This document shows, one piece after another, positions 46,526-57,384 of a stretch of DNA of 64,000 nucleotides. How positions within the stretch are numbered: the stretch's first letter is position 1; every line of letters begins with the position of its first letter. The DNA comes from Sediminihaliea albiluteola. Its GTDB lineage: Bacteria; Pseudomonadota; Gammaproteobacteria; Pseudomonadales; Halieaceae. A program made the position numbers and the translations under genes. Location: the NCBI RefSeq assembly GCF_014077625.1, contig NZ_JACFXU010000013.1, forward strand, positions 434,001 through 498,000, given 5' to 3'. Below the pieces are notes generated by a model. The model saw nothing but the letters and a program-made list of their open reading frames with translations. It was not told the origin of the DNA and made no database searches.

Positions 46526-47668
46526 GTGGAATCCATTTTAGAATTTTTTGAAACCGCAATGCAGCAGTGGGATGCCGGCGGCCCCTTATCGATAGCACTG
46601 GGTATCTTGGCTTTGGGTCTTGTCGGCCATTTGGCTCTGGGCATTACCCTGCGCCGAGTGCGTAACATCACATCGCATAGCAAAAATCGCTGGGATGATG
46701 TCTTTGTCAGTGCGCTAGAGGCGCCGGCACGAGTGGTGCTGTGGGTGGCAGTGGCCTATCTGCTGCTTAAAGGGCTGTCGCTGGGAGGGGAGTCCTGGCG
46801 TGAGACGCTGTTCAATGCCTATGACACCGCTATGATTGTGCTCTTGGCTTGGTTTTTATTGCGCTTGGTCTCGGCGGTGCAGGAGGAGTTGCTCGATGAG
46901 TCGCGCCATGGTCAGCGTCAATCAACTGATAAGGCAACAGTACACGCGGTAGCGAAATTGCTGCGTATCACCCTGGGTATAATCACTGCCCTGATGGTGC
47001 TGCAGAGCATTGGGGTTTCGATCTCCGGCCTGTTGGCTTTCGGTGGGGTCGGCGGTATCGCGGTGGGCTTTGCTGCCAAGGACTTACTGGCCAACTTTTT
47101 TGGTGCGATGAGTATTTATCTCGACCGTCCATTTTCACCGGGTGACTGGATCCGCTCACCCGATCGTGAAATAGAGGGCACGGTAGAAGAAATAGGCTGG
47201 CGCCTGACCCGTATTCGCACCTTTGATCAGCGCCCCTTGTATGTCCCCAACGCAATATTTAGCCAAATTGCTGTTGAAAACCCCTCCCGTATGCACAACC
47301 GACGGATTTACGAGACTGTGGGTATCCGCTATCAAGACAGCGCTGCCATGGATGCCATCATTGATGATGTGCGCACAATGCTTGAGGAGCATGAAGAAAT
47401 CGACCTCAATAGAACCCTGATCGTCAACTTTGTTTCCTTTGGGCCCTCATCATTAGATTTCTTCATCTATGCTTTCACTAAAACAACGGTGTGGGTCGAT
47501 TACCACAAGATTAAACAGGACGTGCTATTGAAGGTCTTGGCGATTGTGCATAAGCACGATGCAGATGTAGCTTTCCCGACGCGTACATTGCAATTAGAGC
47601 AAGTAATCCCCGAGCAGGCTGAGCAAGCTGAGCCCGCTGTAAACGCCGCTTCCCACAAGGTGAACTGA
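46526..47668 (+). CDS. Small-conductance mechanosensitive channel (MscS family)
   Basis: 380 residues with four predicted N-terminal membrane helices and the MscS pore helix and beta domain: GVGGIAVGFAAKDLLANFFGAMSIYLD then RPFSPGDWI, and a C-terminal alpha/beta vestibule. It is somewhat longer than E. coli MscS (286), so of the YbdG/YnaI size class. It releases solutes on hypo-osmotic shock. The GTG start has GGGAG upstream. Its stop overlaps the next start. Confidence 0.93.
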   Translation: MESILEFFETAMQQWDAGGPLSIALGILALGLVGHLALGITLRRVRNITSHSKNRWDDVFVSALEAPARVVLWVAVAYLLLKGLSLGGESWRETLFNAYDTAMIVLLAWFLLRLVSAVQEELLDESRHGQRQSTDKATVHAVAKLLRITLGIITALMVLQSIGVSISGLLAFGGVGGIAVGFAAKDLLANFFGAMSIYLDRPFSPGDWIRSPDREIEGTVEEIGWRLTRIRTFDQRPLYVPNAIFSQIAVENPSRMHNRRIYETVGIRYQDSAAMDAIIDDVRTMLEEHEEIDLNRTLIVNFVSFGPSSLDFFIYAFTKTTVWVDYHKIKQDVLLKVLAIVHKHDADVAFPTRTLQLEQVIPEQAEQAEPAVNAASHKVN

Positions 47669-48417
47669 TGAACAAGCTGGCAGTGATTGGCGGTACCGGT
47701 ATTGAGCAGCTGGAGGGCTTGGTGGTCTACGAGGAACACCAGCTTGAAACACCTTATGGCCAGCCTTCGGGCGCGATTCAGCAGGGGCGCTTGGGCAATG
47801 CACAACTGTTGTTTTTGCATCGCCACGGTGGCGCTGCGACCATACCTCCTCATCTGATCAATTACCGCGCTAACTTGTGGGCGCTGCGCTCACTCGGTGC
47901 CAGCGACGTGGTTGGGATCAATGCGGTCGGTGGAATCACTAGTACTATGCGCCCTGGATCCTTGGTGCTGCCTCACCAATTGATTGATTACACCTGGGGG
48001 CGAGAGCACAGCGTAGACGAGGGCGCTGATGGGCGTTTACTGCATATTGATTTCACCGAGCCCTATGACAACCGCTTGCGTCAGTCTTTAGTCGCTGCTG
48101 CATACCACAGTGATATCGCTTTTGAAGACGGTGCCACCCATGGCGTAGCTCAGGGACCTCGCCTTGAGACCGCCGCTGAGGTGCGACGGATGGCCCGCGA
48201 TGGCTGCGATATTGTGGGCATGACAGGCATGCCGGAGGCCTCCATAGCCAGAGAGTTAGGCTTGGCCTATGCCGCTATCTGTATGGTGGTTAATCCGGCT
48301 GCTGGATTAGGTGAAGAGCCCATATCGCTGGCTAAAATGCATGAAATTTTGCAGCGCGAAACCCAAGTGGTCCGCGCTTTATTGAGCAGCTTAGTCGAGA
48401 AATACTACAGCGAGTGA
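47668..48417 (+). CDS. S-methyl-5'-thioinosine (or thioadenosine) phosphorylase
   Basis: A 249-residue purine-nucleoside phosphorylase of the MTAP family, recycling the methylthio-nucleoside from polyamine synthesis. Motifs: GGTGIEQLEGL, HRHGGAATIPPHLINYRANLWAL, INAVGGI, GMTGMPEA and VVNPAAG. The closest match I recall is PA3004 of Pseudomonas, characterised as a methylthioinosine phosphorylase; the neighbours (csiV, mfd) agree. Its ATG overlaps the MscS gene stop by one base. Confidence 0.9.
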   Translation: MNKLAVIGGTGIEQLEGLVVYEEHQLETPYGQPSGAIQQGRLGNAQLLFLHRHGGAATIPPHLINYRANLWALRSLGASDVVGINAVGGITSTMRPGSLVLPHQLIDYTWGREHSVDEGADGRLLHIDFTEPYDNRLRQSLVAAAYHSDIAFEDGATHGVAQGPRLETAAEVRRMARDGCDIVGMTGMPEASIARELGLAYAAICMVVNPAAGLGEEPISLAKMHEILQRETQVVRALLSSLVEKYYSE

Positions 48418-48444
48418 GTCGCTTATAGGCCTTGCTCAGCAGTG

Positions 48445-49467
48445 CTATAGCGCGCTCTGGGCTGCGCCTAGCTGCTGCAGGTCGCTGTCCGTTAAGGGCG
48501 TTAATTTCACCACCAGACCTAGCATTGGGTGATCGATATAGTGCACTTCATTGCTGCGCATGCGACGTGACTGTTGCAGCAACACGGCATGGCGGTAAGG
48601 GTAGTGGGGGCTGCTGTCGGTATCGTCGCCGGGCTGCTCTAGTTCCGCCGCCGGCTCGAGCCCTTCCTGAGCACTCAGGCTGCTTAGCGCTTCTTCAGCA
48701 CTGAGTATCTCTTTGGCTGGCTTGACCACCTGTACTGAGCTAGGCCCTAAGGGGGGCGCCGGCATACGCCATTCACCGGATAAGTAGTCGCCCTGGGTGT
48801 TGAGCCAGAGATTGGTCTCAAGATGCAGATAGCGCGATAGGTAGAGCTTAATGCTGCCCTGAAGGGCTGGATAGGCAGCGTCATCGCCAGAGTGATCCAA
48901 TATAATTGGTAGGGCCTGGGACTCACTGACTATCGGCTGCAACCAAGTCTGGTGGAATAGCGTTCGATAACTGCCGTTGCGCTCCATATATGCCGCCTTG
49001 CCGCGAAATGTTAATTCGCTAGCATCACGCAAAGCGTAAGCCTGGGGCAGCTGAGGTGCTGGCGGCTGATCAGCATTGGCCAGCTCTTGGTGGCCGCCCT
49101 CGCCATTGTCGAGCGGCTTGTCGTCACTCGCTGGGCTGTCGATGATAGGAATGTCGACAGCTGCTAGATCGCCGGGCTCGGGGAAAGTGATGCGCTGTAG
49201 GCCTCGGCTATCGATTTGGCTTTTAGCCTGTGGGTGTAGGCTTTTATTGCGCGCTATACGCTGAGGATCCAATAAGAAACGGTAGTTGTCGGGATAGCGC
49301 AGCAGGGGTTCAGGGTCCCAGCTTTCCTCTCTGGCAGCGGCGGCTCCGCCTTGGCTAAACACGAATAATTCAACTCGAAACCAGCGCTCTGCTGCTTGAG
49401 CAAGACTCGTGCAGCACAACAGTGTCATTAACAGCAAGGCTTGAGGGTAATAAATAGGGCGTTTCAT
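48445..49467 (-). CDS. csiV: CsiV family protein
   Basis: 340 residues with a signal peptide (LLLMTLLCCTSLAQA) followed by the CsiV signature RWFRVELFVFSQ. In Shewanella CsiV is a peptidoglycan-binding inhibitor of a curli-type process as named; here a periplasmic role at the cell wall is expected. The middle is Pro/Ala/Glu-rich. The start overlaps the mfd stop by one base, so it is co-transcribed with mfd, as in Pseudomonas. Confidence 0.85.
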   Translation of the reverse strand: MKRPIYYPQALLLMTLLCCTSLAQAAERWFRVELFVFSQGGAAAAREESWDPEPLLRYPDNYRFLLDPQRIARNKSLHPQAKSQIDSRGLQRITFPEPGDLAAVDIPIIDSPASDDKPLDNGEGGHQELANADQPPAPQLPQAYALRDASELTFRGKAAYMERNGSYRTLFHQTWLQPIVSESQALPIILDHSGDDAAYPALQGSIKLYLSRYLHLETNLWLNTQGDYLSGEWRMPAPPLGPSSVQVVKPAKEILSAEEALSSLSAQEGLEPAAELEQPGDDTDSSPHYPYRHAVLLQQSRRMRSNEVHYIDHPMLGLVVKLTPLTDSDLQQLGAAQSAL

Positions 49468-52400
49468 TAGGCGGCATCTTCCGTAGCATCAGCGGCAAAG
49501 GTCGCCAACAATTGCTCTGCAAACTGTTGGCGTTGGGCAGGTTGTTCTAACTCGCGGTGGAAGCGCAAGCGAGTGGCCCCAGCCAGTTGGTAGGCCTTGG
49601 GGTCCGATTGCACTAAATTGACCAAAGACATGGGATTAACACGAGTATTGTCATTAAAGTCGATATTGCCACCTTGGGGCCCAACTTCAATCGCTTTGAT
49701 GCCAAGACCCTGGGCCCGAATGCGCAGCTTAGCGACTTGTACTAGGTTGCTAACTTGTGGTGGCAGGAGGCCAAAGCGATCGATCATCTCAACCTGAATA
49801 TCTTTGAGCTCTTCATCGCTACTGGCGGCGGCTATACGTTTGTATAAAACCAAGCGTGTATTGATATCGGGTAAGTAATCTTCAGGAATCAGCGCAGCGG
49901 TATGTAGGTTAATTTCGGTGCCTGCATCGAGCGGCGCGTCAACGTCGGGAATTTCACCGCGTCGCAGAGCGGCCACAGCGCGCTCTAGCATCTCCATATA
50001 CAGGCCAAAGCCAATACTGTGGATCTGTCCGCTCTGTTCATCCCCTAGTAGCTCGCCAGCGCCGCGGATCTCTAAGTCATGGGTGGCAAGCATGTAGCCC
50101 GCACCGAGATCGCCGGCGGCCTCTATCGCCTCTAAGCGCTTTATCGCGTCTGGCGTAATGGCCGAGCGAGGCGGGCAGAGTAGGTAGGCGTAAGCCTGGT
50201 GATGCGATCGGCCCACACGGCCGCGAAGTTGGTGCAACTGGGCCAAGCCAAAGCGGTCTGCCCGCTCAATGATAATGGTGTTGGCATTAGGGATGTCGAT
50301 ACCGGTCTCAATGATTGTGGTGCATAGCAGAATATGGTGATGCTTGTGATAGAAGGCCGACATCACTTGTTCGAGTTGGCTTTCTTGCATCTGGCCATGT
50401 GCCACGGCAATGGATAGCTCCGGCAATAGCTCGCGTAGCTTGCTGGCGGTTTGTTCGATGGTTTTGACTTCATTGTGCAGGTAATAGACCTGTCCACCAC
50501 GCAAGGTTTCGCGCAGCACAGCCTCTTTAATTAGGGCGATATTGTGTTCGCGCACAAAGGTTTTAATCGACAGACGGCGTGCCGGCGGGGTAGCAATGAT
50601 CGACAGGTCTCGCATGCCGCCAATGGCCATATTGAGTGTGCGCGGGATCGGCGTGGCGGTGAGGGTAAGGATATCGACTTCGGCGCGCAGCGCCTTAATG
50701 GCCTCTTTTTGCTTGACGCCAAAGCGATGCTCTTCGTCGATGATCAGTAGGCCCAGATCTTTGTACTTGAAGTCTTGTTGCAGCAGTTTGTGGGTGCCGA
50801 CCAAGATATCGATTTCGCCATCGGCGACACGCTTACTGACAGCGGTTAATTGTTTGCCGGTTTTAAAGCGCGATACAACCTCCACTGTGATCGGCCAGTC
50901 GGCGAAGCGATCGGAAAACGAGCTGAAGTGTTGCTGGGCGAGCAGTGTGGTCGGCACCAGCACCGCGACTTGTTTACCGTTGCGAGCAGCGATAAAGGCG
51001 GCGCGCATGGCCACCTCTGTTTTACCAAAGCCCACATCACCACAGACCAAGCGGTCCATGACCCGAGGACTGGACATGTCATCTAGCACTGCAGCAATTG
51101 TGCTCTCTTGGTCGAAGGTTTCTTCGAAGGGAAAGGTTGCCGCAAACTGCTGATACTCTAGGGCTGGAATCTCAAACTGGAAGCCCTGGCGAGCTTCGCG
51201 CCGGGCGTAGACTTCTAATAATTGCGCTGCGACATCAGAGGCGCGTTCGCTGGCTTTGCGTCGCGCTTTATCCCATTGATCAGAGCCCAGTTTATGCAGT
51301 GGTGCTAGCTCGGGGTCGCTGCCCGAGTAGCGGCTGATCAAATGTAGGGAGGACACGGGGACATAGAGCCGCGATCCTTGGGCATAGTCCAAGGTGAGAA
51401 ACTCGTTGGCCTGACCGTCGACCTCCAGGGTCTGCAAGCCGACATAGCGGCCGATGCCGTGTTCTAGGTGAACCACGGGCACTCCTTCGCGCAGCTCGTT
51501 GAGCTCCTTGAAGATGTTGGCGCTGTGCTTGTCATCGGATTTGCGTCGGCGGCGCCGCTGGGCGACGCGGTTGCCGTAAAGTTGTGCTTCGCTGACCAGG
51601 GTTGCCTGGCCTGGGCCAAAGTACATGCCGCGGTCGAGCGGTGCCGTGGTAATGGCAAAGTCTAGCTCTGCAGCAAGGAATTCGGCCCAATTGCCTACAG
51701 TTTGAGGGTGCAACTGCTGCTGTTCGAGGCCTTCCAGCAGCATCTCCCGTCGCCCTGCGGACTCAGCGCAGAGCAGCACCGGCCCCTGGTGCTGCTCAAT
51801 AAACTCTGCCAAGCGCGCTATTGGTGAGGCTTTCGGGTCGCCATCGCCGAGTTTGGGACTGGGTAGACACTGGGTTTTTACATGTACCGGTGAGTCAGTA
51901 TTCTGGCGCAGCTCAAGTACTGGGTGTCGCTTGAACTGCTGGTAGAGCTCCTCCACCGGAGTAAAGCAGCGGGCAGGTGGTAGTAGCGGGCGGCGCGGGT
52001 CAATGCCGTACTCTTCGTAACGTTCGCCAGCTTCCTGCCAAAAGCGCTGAGCGGCACTGTGATGGTCGCCGATGACTACTACCGGCGCATTGTCGGGAAG
52101 GTAATCAAAGAGCGTGGCGCATTGATCAAAAAATAGCGGCAGATAGTACTCGCAGCCGCCGGGGGAGCGCCCAGCACTCACTTCAGTGAAGGTCGGGCAG
52201 GCATCGTGATCCACCTCGAAGGCCTCGTACCAATTCATCTGAAAGCGTTCCACCGCCAAAGGGTTGAGCGGGTATTCTCGCGCTGGCAGGAGGTTTATAG
52301 CCTCGACTCGCTCGACGCTGAGTTGGGTCTCAGGGTCAAAAGTGCGCAGCGTGTCGACCTCGTCATCCAGTAAGTCGATGCGAAAGGGCGTCTCAGAGCC

Positions 52401-52931
52401 CATAGGAAAAATATCGAGTAGGGCGCCGCGCAGGGCAAATTCACCGTGCTCATAAACCGTTTCTACATTGTGGTAGCCATTGCGCTCTAAATTACGGCGA
52501 AAGCTGTTCAGCTCAAGTTGTTGCCCAGGTTCGAGCACCAGACTCGAGCCGGCGATATATTCGGTGGGCGCCAAGCGGTGCATCAGGGTTGGCATCGGTA
52601 CAATCAGCACCCCTGTGGACAGGGATGGCAGTCGGTAGAGGGTGCTCAGGCGCTCGGAAATAATATCCTGGTGCGGAGAAAAGTTATCGTAGGGCAGGGT
52701 TTCCCAGTCGGGAAAGGCCAAAATTTCAACACCGGGAGCGAGGAAAAAAGGCAGCTCACGCTCCAAAGTTAATGCCGCGCTGGTATCTGTAGTGACAACG
52801 AGGAGAAGTTTGTGCTCGCTAGCAAGTTCGGCAATACACAGCGCTTCGGCGCTGCCGTAAATCGGCCCGAGGGCAGTGCGGCTGCCGGCCTGCTGCGGCC
52901 AGGGGGTGTCGGCAATAAGGGTTTTAAACAT
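49467..52931 (-). CDS. mfd: Transcription-repair coupling factor Mfd
   Basis: Removes RNA polymerase stalled at lesions and recruits UvrA; 1154 residues (E. coli 1148). It has the N-terminal UvrB-like modules, the polymerase-interacting domain (EHGIGRYVGLQ), and the RecG-like helicase: Walker A GDVGFGKTEVAMRA, DEEH box, TATPIPRTLN, and TIIETGIDIPNANT. The ATG starts close to the divergent GAPDH gene (193 bp apart). Confidence 0.98.
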   Translation of the reverse strand: MFKTLIADTPWPQQAGSRTALGPIYGSAEALCIAELASEHKLLLVVTTDTSAALTLERELPFFLAPGVEILAFPDWETLPYDNFSPHQDIISERLSTLYRLPSLSTGVLIVPMPTLMHRLAPTEYIAGSSLVLEPGQQLELNSFRRNLERNGYHNVETVYEHGEFALRGALLDIFPMGSETPFRIDLLDDEVDTLRTFDPETQLSVERVEAINLLPAREYPLNPLAVERFQMNWYEAFEVDHDACPTFTEVSAGRSPGGCEYYLPLFFDQCATLFDYLPDNAPVVVIGDHHSAAQRFWQEAGERYEEYGIDPRRPLLPPARCFTPVEELYQQFKRHPVLELRQNTDSPVHVKTQCLPSPKLGDGDPKASPIARLAEFIEQHQGPVLLCAESAGRREMLLEGLEQQQLHPQTVGNWAEFLAAELDFAITTAPLDRGMYFGPGQATLVSEAQLYGNRVAQRRRRRKSDDKHSANIFKELNELREGVPVVHLEHGIGRYVGLQTLEVDGQANEFLTLDYAQGSRLYVPVSSLHLISRYSGSDPELAPLHKLGSDQWDKARRKASERASDVAAQLLEVYARREARQGFQFEIPALEYQQFAATFPFEETFDQESTIAAVLDDMSSPRVMDRLVCGDVGFGKTEVAMRAAFIAARNGKQVAVLVPTTLLAQQHFSSFSDRFADWPITVEVVSRFKTGKQLTAVSKRVADGEIDILVGTHKLLQQDFKYKDLGLLIIDEEHRFGVKQKEAIKALRAEVDILTLTATPIPRTLNMAIGGMRDLSIIATPPARRLSIKTFVREHNIALIKEAVLRETLRGGQVYYLHNEVKTIEQTASKLRELLPELSIAVAHGQMQESQLEQVMSAFYHKHHHILLCTTIIETGIDIPNANTIIIERADRFGLAQLHQLRGRVGRSHHQAYAYLLCPPRSAITPDAIKRLEAIEAAGDLGAGYMLATHDLEIRGAGELLGDEQSGQIHSIGFGLYMEMLERAVAALRRGEIPDVDAPLDAGTEINLHTAALIPEDYLPDINTRLVLYKRIAAASSDEELKDIQVEMIDRFGLLPPQVSNLVQVAKLRIRAQGLGIKAIEVGPQGGNIDFNDNTRVNPMSLVNLVQSDPKAYQLAGATRLRFHRELEQPAQRQQFAEQLLATFAADATEDAA

Positions 52932-53123
52932 GGGGATGATGGATGTTTTTCTGGCCAGAGTGATGTTTTCGGGGGCCCATTGTATGCCCTACAAGGGGCT
53001 CGCTCCACCCGCATTAGCCCCAAGGGGTGTGAAAATGCCCGCAGTGCCTTGCACCGCGACAAGCAGAAGTTGATAATGGCGCGCCTGATCTCCACCCAAT
53101 CCCAGCGTAAAAGGTAGCCTGTA

Positions 53124-54593
53124 GTGAGCGAACGAAAGAGAGAGCGTCCAGACGACTATTTCAAAGACTGGAAACAGCGAGAAGCCCTGGCGGAAGGCAT
53201 GATCCCTATTGTGGGTCGTCTATCCCGTGAACGTAACGTGAAGTGCTATGTCTATGGCAAGTCACTCGTCAATCGTTCCGTACTGGAGATCATGAAAGAT
53301 CACCGCTATGTACGGCAGGTGGAAGAGAACGAATTATCCGAGTTTGAAACCTTCCCGGTACTGGAAGAGTTAGCCAAGCTTGATCTGGGCCCCGCGCACA
53401 TCGATATTGGCCGTCTCGCGGTTAATTACTTCGACCACGGCCACGGTAAGGATCAAAGCCTTGCCGAGTTTGTGCAGGAGCAAGTTGCCTACTTAATTGG
53501 CGCGACAGAAAAGCCGGTCGACGAGCCGCGCGATGTCGTGCTCTACGGTTTTGGCCGTATCGGGCGCTTGATGGCGCGCATCCTGATCGATAAAACTGAT
53601 GGCGGTGAGAGCCTGCGCCTCAAAGCTATTGTGGTGCGCAAGGGCGGTGCCGCTAATGACCTGATGAAGCGAGCTAGCCTGCTGCGCCGCGATTCTGTAC
53701 ACGGCGCCTTTGCCGGCACGATTCGCGTGGATGAGGAGCGTCAGTCCTTCGTTGCCAACGGTAACGAAATTAAGGTGATCTACGCCTCTTCGCCAGATAG
53801 CATCGACTACACCGAGTACGGCATCAATAATGCTATTGTGGTTGATAACACCGGTGTGTGGCGCGATAGCGAAGGCCTGTCTTTACACCTGAAGTCTAAA
53901 GGTGTGAGCAAAGTCATTCTTACCGCTCCTGGTAAGGGCGATATGAAGAACATAGTGGCTGGTATCAACAATGACATCATTGAAGATACTGACACCATTA
54001 TTTCTGCTGCATCCTGCACCACCAACGCCATTGTGCCGCCACTGAAGGCCATGGATGATGAGTTTGGAATTGTCAGTGGTCACGTTGAAACCGTGCACGC
54101 TTACACCAACGACCAGAACTTAATCGATAACTACCACAAGGCAGATCGTCGCGGCCGCAGTGCAGCCTTGAACATGGTGCTGACTGAGACTGGTGCAGCT
54201 AAAGCTGTAGCCAAGGTCTTGCCACAGTTGGACGGCAAGTTGACTGGCAACGCAATTCGAGTGCCGACGCCTAACGTGTCTATGGCTATTCTTAACCTTA
54301 ATCTAAGTCGTCCGACAGATAAGGAAAGCTTGAACGAGTTTATGCGCAATATGGCGCTGCACTCATCGATGCGTAAGCAGATTGATTTCTCTAATTCACC
54401 TGAAGTGGTGTCCTCTGACTTTGTGGGCTCGCGTCACGCCTGCATCTTCGACGCCCAGGCGACGATTGTGAATGGCACTCAAGCCGTTCTTTACATGTGG
54501 TATGACAACGAGTTTGGTTACAGTTGTCAGGTGTACCGCATCTTAGAGCAGATGGCTGGGATTAAATACGCAACTTATCCAAAGGAAGGATAA
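53124..54593 (+). CDS. gap: Glyceraldehyde-3-phosphate dehydrogenase, long form
   Basis: 489 residues, about 150 longer than the classical enzyme because of an N-terminal extension of about 130 residues. The NAD fold starts at YGFGRIGRLMARI, the catalytic cysteine is Cys298 in SCTTNAIVPP, and the substrate loop is GRSAALNMVLTETGAAKA. The long type is found beside mfd and nqr in Pseudomonas relatives. GTG start. It may serve gluconeogenesis or glycolysis; direction cannot be read from sequence. Confidence 0.93.
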   Translation: MSERKRERPDDYFKDWKQREALAEGMIPIVGRLSRERNVKCYVYGKSLVNRSVLEIMKDHRYVRQVEENELSEFETFPVLEELAKLDLGPAHIDIGRLAVNYFDHGHGKDQSLAEFVQEQVAYLIGATEKPVDEPRDVVLYGFGRIGRLMARILIDKTDGGESLRLKAIVVRKGGAANDLMKRASLLRRDSVHGAFAGTIRVDEERQSFVANGNEIKVIYASSPDSIDYTEYGINNAIVVDNTGVWRDSEGLSLHLKSKGVSKVILTAPGKGDMKNIVAGINNDIIEDTDTIISAASCTTNAIVPPLKAMDDEFGIVSGHVETVHAYTNDQNLIDNYHKADRRGRSAALNMVLTETGAAKAVAKVLPQLDGKLTGNAIRVPTPNVSMAILNLNLSRPTDKESLNEFMRNMALHSSMRKQIDFSNSPEVVSSDFVGSRHACIFDAQATIVNGTQAVLYMWYDNEFGYSCQVYRILEQMAGIKYATYPKEG

Positions 54594-54674
54594 GTCGCCT
54601 CCTAGCGAATAATTCTGTTCAAAATCAAGTGGCTGTCCCCTCATGTAATGTAGCGTGTCGAGGGGGCATTCCGC

Positions 54675-54680
54675 TATAAT
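54675..54680 (+). promoter_or_regulatory. Possible nqr operon -10 element
   Basis: TATAAT followed by GCGCGCGG, about 150 bp before nqrA. No convincing -35 is seen at 16-18 bp. The leader of about 145 bp has no structure I can name. Confidence 0.35.
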
Positions 54681-54831
54681 GCGCGCGGCTTGGATTCGAA
54701 TGGTCGATTTTGTCTATTTTTATGACAGAATCGCTTAAGACAAAGGGGTTTACTTCGCTATTTTGCGCGGTGAAGTCTTGTTTGGTTTCCAGCCATACTA
54801 CTTTTGTATTCTCAATCTTTAGGCAGATCGT

Positions 54832-56181
54832 ATGATCAAAATCAAGCGGGGCCTGGACATTCCTATACAGGGTGCGCCCCAGCAAACCATAGAAGATGCC
54901 CCCGCTGCACGAGCTGTCGCACTGGTGGGCTTTGATTACGTCGGTATGAAACCCACCATGGAGGTGGCAGTAGGCGACAGGGTTAAGACCGGTCAGCTCT
55001 TATTTACCGATAAGAAGACCGAAGGCGTACGCTACACAGCCCCGGCAGCTGGCACCGTTAGCGCGATTAACCGCGGTGCTCGACGTGTGCTGCAGACGGT
55101 GGTGATTGAAGTGGCGGCCGATGAAGCTGCAGAAAGCTTTAGCGCCTACGACGCCAGTGCCGCTAAGGCTCTCGATGCGGCGACGATTCGCCAGCAGCTG
55201 ATCCAAAGTGGCCAGTGGACGGCACTGCGCACCCGGCCCTACAGCAAGGTGCCGGCAGCTGATGCTGAAGCTGCGGCAATATTTGTGACAGCGATTGATA
55301 CTCAGCCCTTGGCTGCCGATCCAAGTGTCATTATTGCCTCACAAAAAGAAGCATTTGGCTTAGGTTTGGATCTGCTGGCCAAGCTCAGCAAAGGCAAGCT
55401 CTATCTGTGCCAAGCGCCAGGCAGCGATTTGCCCAAAGGCAGTGCCAGCAATATTGAAACGGCAGAGTTTAGTGGGCCACATCCAGCGGGCCTAGCTGGT
55501 ACCCATATCCATTTCTTGCACGGTGGCGTTACCGCTGATGCACCAGTGTGGACAGTTGGCTATCAAGATGTCATCGCGATTGGCCGTTTGTTCCTCGATG
55601 GCAAGCTCTATACAGATCGCGTGATTGCGCTAGCTGGTCCACAGGTTGAGCGCCCGCGTTTGCTGCGCACTCGGCTTGGCGCTGATTTAGAAGCACTCTG
55701 TGCTGGACAGCTCAAGGCAGGAGAAAACCGAATCATCTCTGGTTCAGTACTAGGTGGCCGTCAGGTACAGGGCCCCACTGCTTACTTAGGGCGTCACCAC
55801 AACCAAGTGAGTGCTTTGCTAGAAGGTCGTCAGCGCGAGTTACTGCGCTATCTTTCGCCCGGTGCCAAGCGCCACTCCAACCTAGGTATTTACCTCAGCA
55901 GTCTGTTTGGCAGCAAACCATTGCCAATGACGACCAACACCAATGGTAGTCAGCGGGCTATGGTGCCGGTGGGTAGCTACGAAACCGTTGTGCCAATGGA
56001 TATCTTGCCGACCCATTTACTGCGCGCACTGATTGTTGGTGACACTGAGATGGCTCAGGCACTGGGTTGCCTTGAGCTCGACGAAGAAGATCTCGCGTTA
56101 TGTACTTACGTTTGCCCCGGCAAATACGAGTACGGCCCAATTCTCAGGGACAACCTGACGCGCATCGAGAAGGAGGGCTAA
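54832..56181 (+). CDS. nqrA: Na+-translocating NADH:quinone reductase subunit A
   Basis: The peripheral subunit of Na+-NQR, 449 residues, close to the usual length. It starts [16 protein letters not shown], the family hallmark, and has the barrel-sandwich segment [14 protein letters not shown] and the C-terminal [12 protein letters not shown]. It is the first of six structural genes in a tight operon; nqrB starts 3 bp after its stop. Confidence 0.97.
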   Translation: MIKIKRGLDIPIQGAPQQTIEDAPAARAVALVGFDYVGMKPTMEVAVGDRVKTGQLLFTDKKTEGVRYTAPAAGTVSAINRGARRVLQTVVIEVAADEAAESFSAYDASAAKALDAATIRQQLIQSGQWTALRTRPYSKVPAADAEAAAIFVTAIDTQPLAADPSVIIASQKEAFGLGLDLLAKLSKGKLYLCQAPGSDLPKGSASNIETAEFSGPHPAGLAGTHIHFLHGGVTADAPVWTVGYQDVIAIGRLFLDGKLYTDRVIALAGPQVERPRLLRTRLGADLEALCAGQLKAGENRIISGSVLGGRQVQGPTAYLGRHHNQVSALLEGRQRELLRYLSPGAKRHSNLGIYLSSLFGSKPLPMTTNTNGSQRAMVPVGSYETVVPMDILPTHLLRALIVGDTEMAQALGCLELDEEDLALCTYVCPGKYEYGPILRDNLTRIEKEG

Positions 56182-56184
56182 GCC

Positions 56185-57384
56185 GTGGGACTTCGTAAAA
56201 TCCTAGACAATATGGAACACCACTTCCAAGAGGGTGGCCGCTATCAAAGCTGGTATCCCCTTTATGAAGCCTTGGACACCATGCTTTATTCGCCTGGATC
56301 GGTCACTCGCTCCAGCGCACACGTACGAGATGGCATTGACCTGAAGCGTATTATGATCTCGGTGTGGCTCTGTGCCTTCCCCGCGATGTTTTACGGCATG
56401 TACAACTTGGGCTTCCAGGCCAACGATGTGCTCGCAGCGACCGGCGGCGAAGTCGGTGGCTGGCGCGGGTCATTAATAGCCACCTTTGGTGGTTACGATG
56501 CCAGCAGCCTGTGGGATTGCTTTTGGTTTGGTGCACTGTATTTCGTACCGATCTACTTTGTGACCTTTGTGGTGGGCGGCTTCTGGGAAGTGCTCTTTGC
56601 CATGAAGCGGGGCCATGAAGTTAACGAAGGTTTCTTCGTCACTTCTATTCTCTTTGCGCTCATTTGCCCTCCCGATTTACCTCTGTGGCAGGTCGCACTA
56701 GGCATTAGCTTTGGTGTGGTCATCGGCAAAGAGGTCTTCGGTGGTACCGGTAAGAACTTCCTTAACCCGGCCCTGACTGGTCGTGCCTTCTTGTACTTCG
56801 CCTATCCGGCGCAGATCTCGGGTGACGCAGTTTGGGTGGCAGTCGACGGCTATACCAGCGCAACTCCGCTGTCAGTAGTAGCAGCCGAAGGTATGACTGC
56901 AGTTCAATCACAGTGGACTTGGATGGAAGCCTTCCTCGGCGCTATGCCGGGCTCTATCGGTGAGACCTCAACACTGGCTATTTTGATCGGCGGCGCAGCA
57001 TTGTTGCTGATGCGCATCGCCTCATGGCGTATTGTTGCCGGTGTCTTCTTGGGCATGGTGGCGCTGTCGACGCTGTTTAATATGGTTGGCTCTGATACCA
57101 ACTTGGCTTTTGCCATGCCTTGGTACTGGCACTTGGTCACCGGTGGCTTTGCTTTCGGCATGATGTTTATGGCCACTGACCCCGTCTCAGCGGCGATGAC
57201 TAATACCGGTAAGTGGGCCTACGGGATCTTGATCGGTCTCATGGCAGTGCTGATCCGAGTCATGAACCCGGCATTCCCCGAAGGCATGATGCTGGCCATC
57301 CTATTCGCCAACATCTTTGCTCCGCTGATGGATCACTTTGTGGTTCAAGCCAATATCAAACGGAGGCTCGCCCGTGTCCAGTAA
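56185..57384 (+). CDS. nqrB: Na+-NQR subunit B
   Basis: A membrane subunit of 399 residues with about ten helices. It carries a covalent FMN on a threonine in the motif YTSATPLS (Thr227), the site modified by ApbE, and takes part in sodium transfer. The GTG start has AAGGAGG upstream. Its end overlaps the nqrC start by 11 bp. Confidence 0.97.
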   Translation: MGLRKILDNMEHHFQEGGRYQSWYPLYEALDTMLYSPGSVTRSSAHVRDGIDLKRIMISVWLCAFPAMFYGMYNLGFQANDVLAATGGEVGGWRGSLIATFGGYDASSLWDCFWFGALYFVPIYFVTFVVGGFWEVLFAMKRGHEVNEGFFVTSILFALICPPDLPLWQVALGISFGVVIGKEVFGGTGKNFLNPALTGRAFLYFAYPAQISGDAVWVAVDGYTSATPLSVVAAEGMTAVQSQWTWMEAFLGAMPGSIGETSTLAILIGGAALLLMRIASWRIVAGVFLGMVALSTLFNMVGSDTNLAFAMPWYWHLVTGGFAFGMMFMATDPVSAAMTNTGKWAYGILIGLMAVLIRVMNPAFPEGMMLAILFANIFAPLMDHFVVQANIKRRLARVQ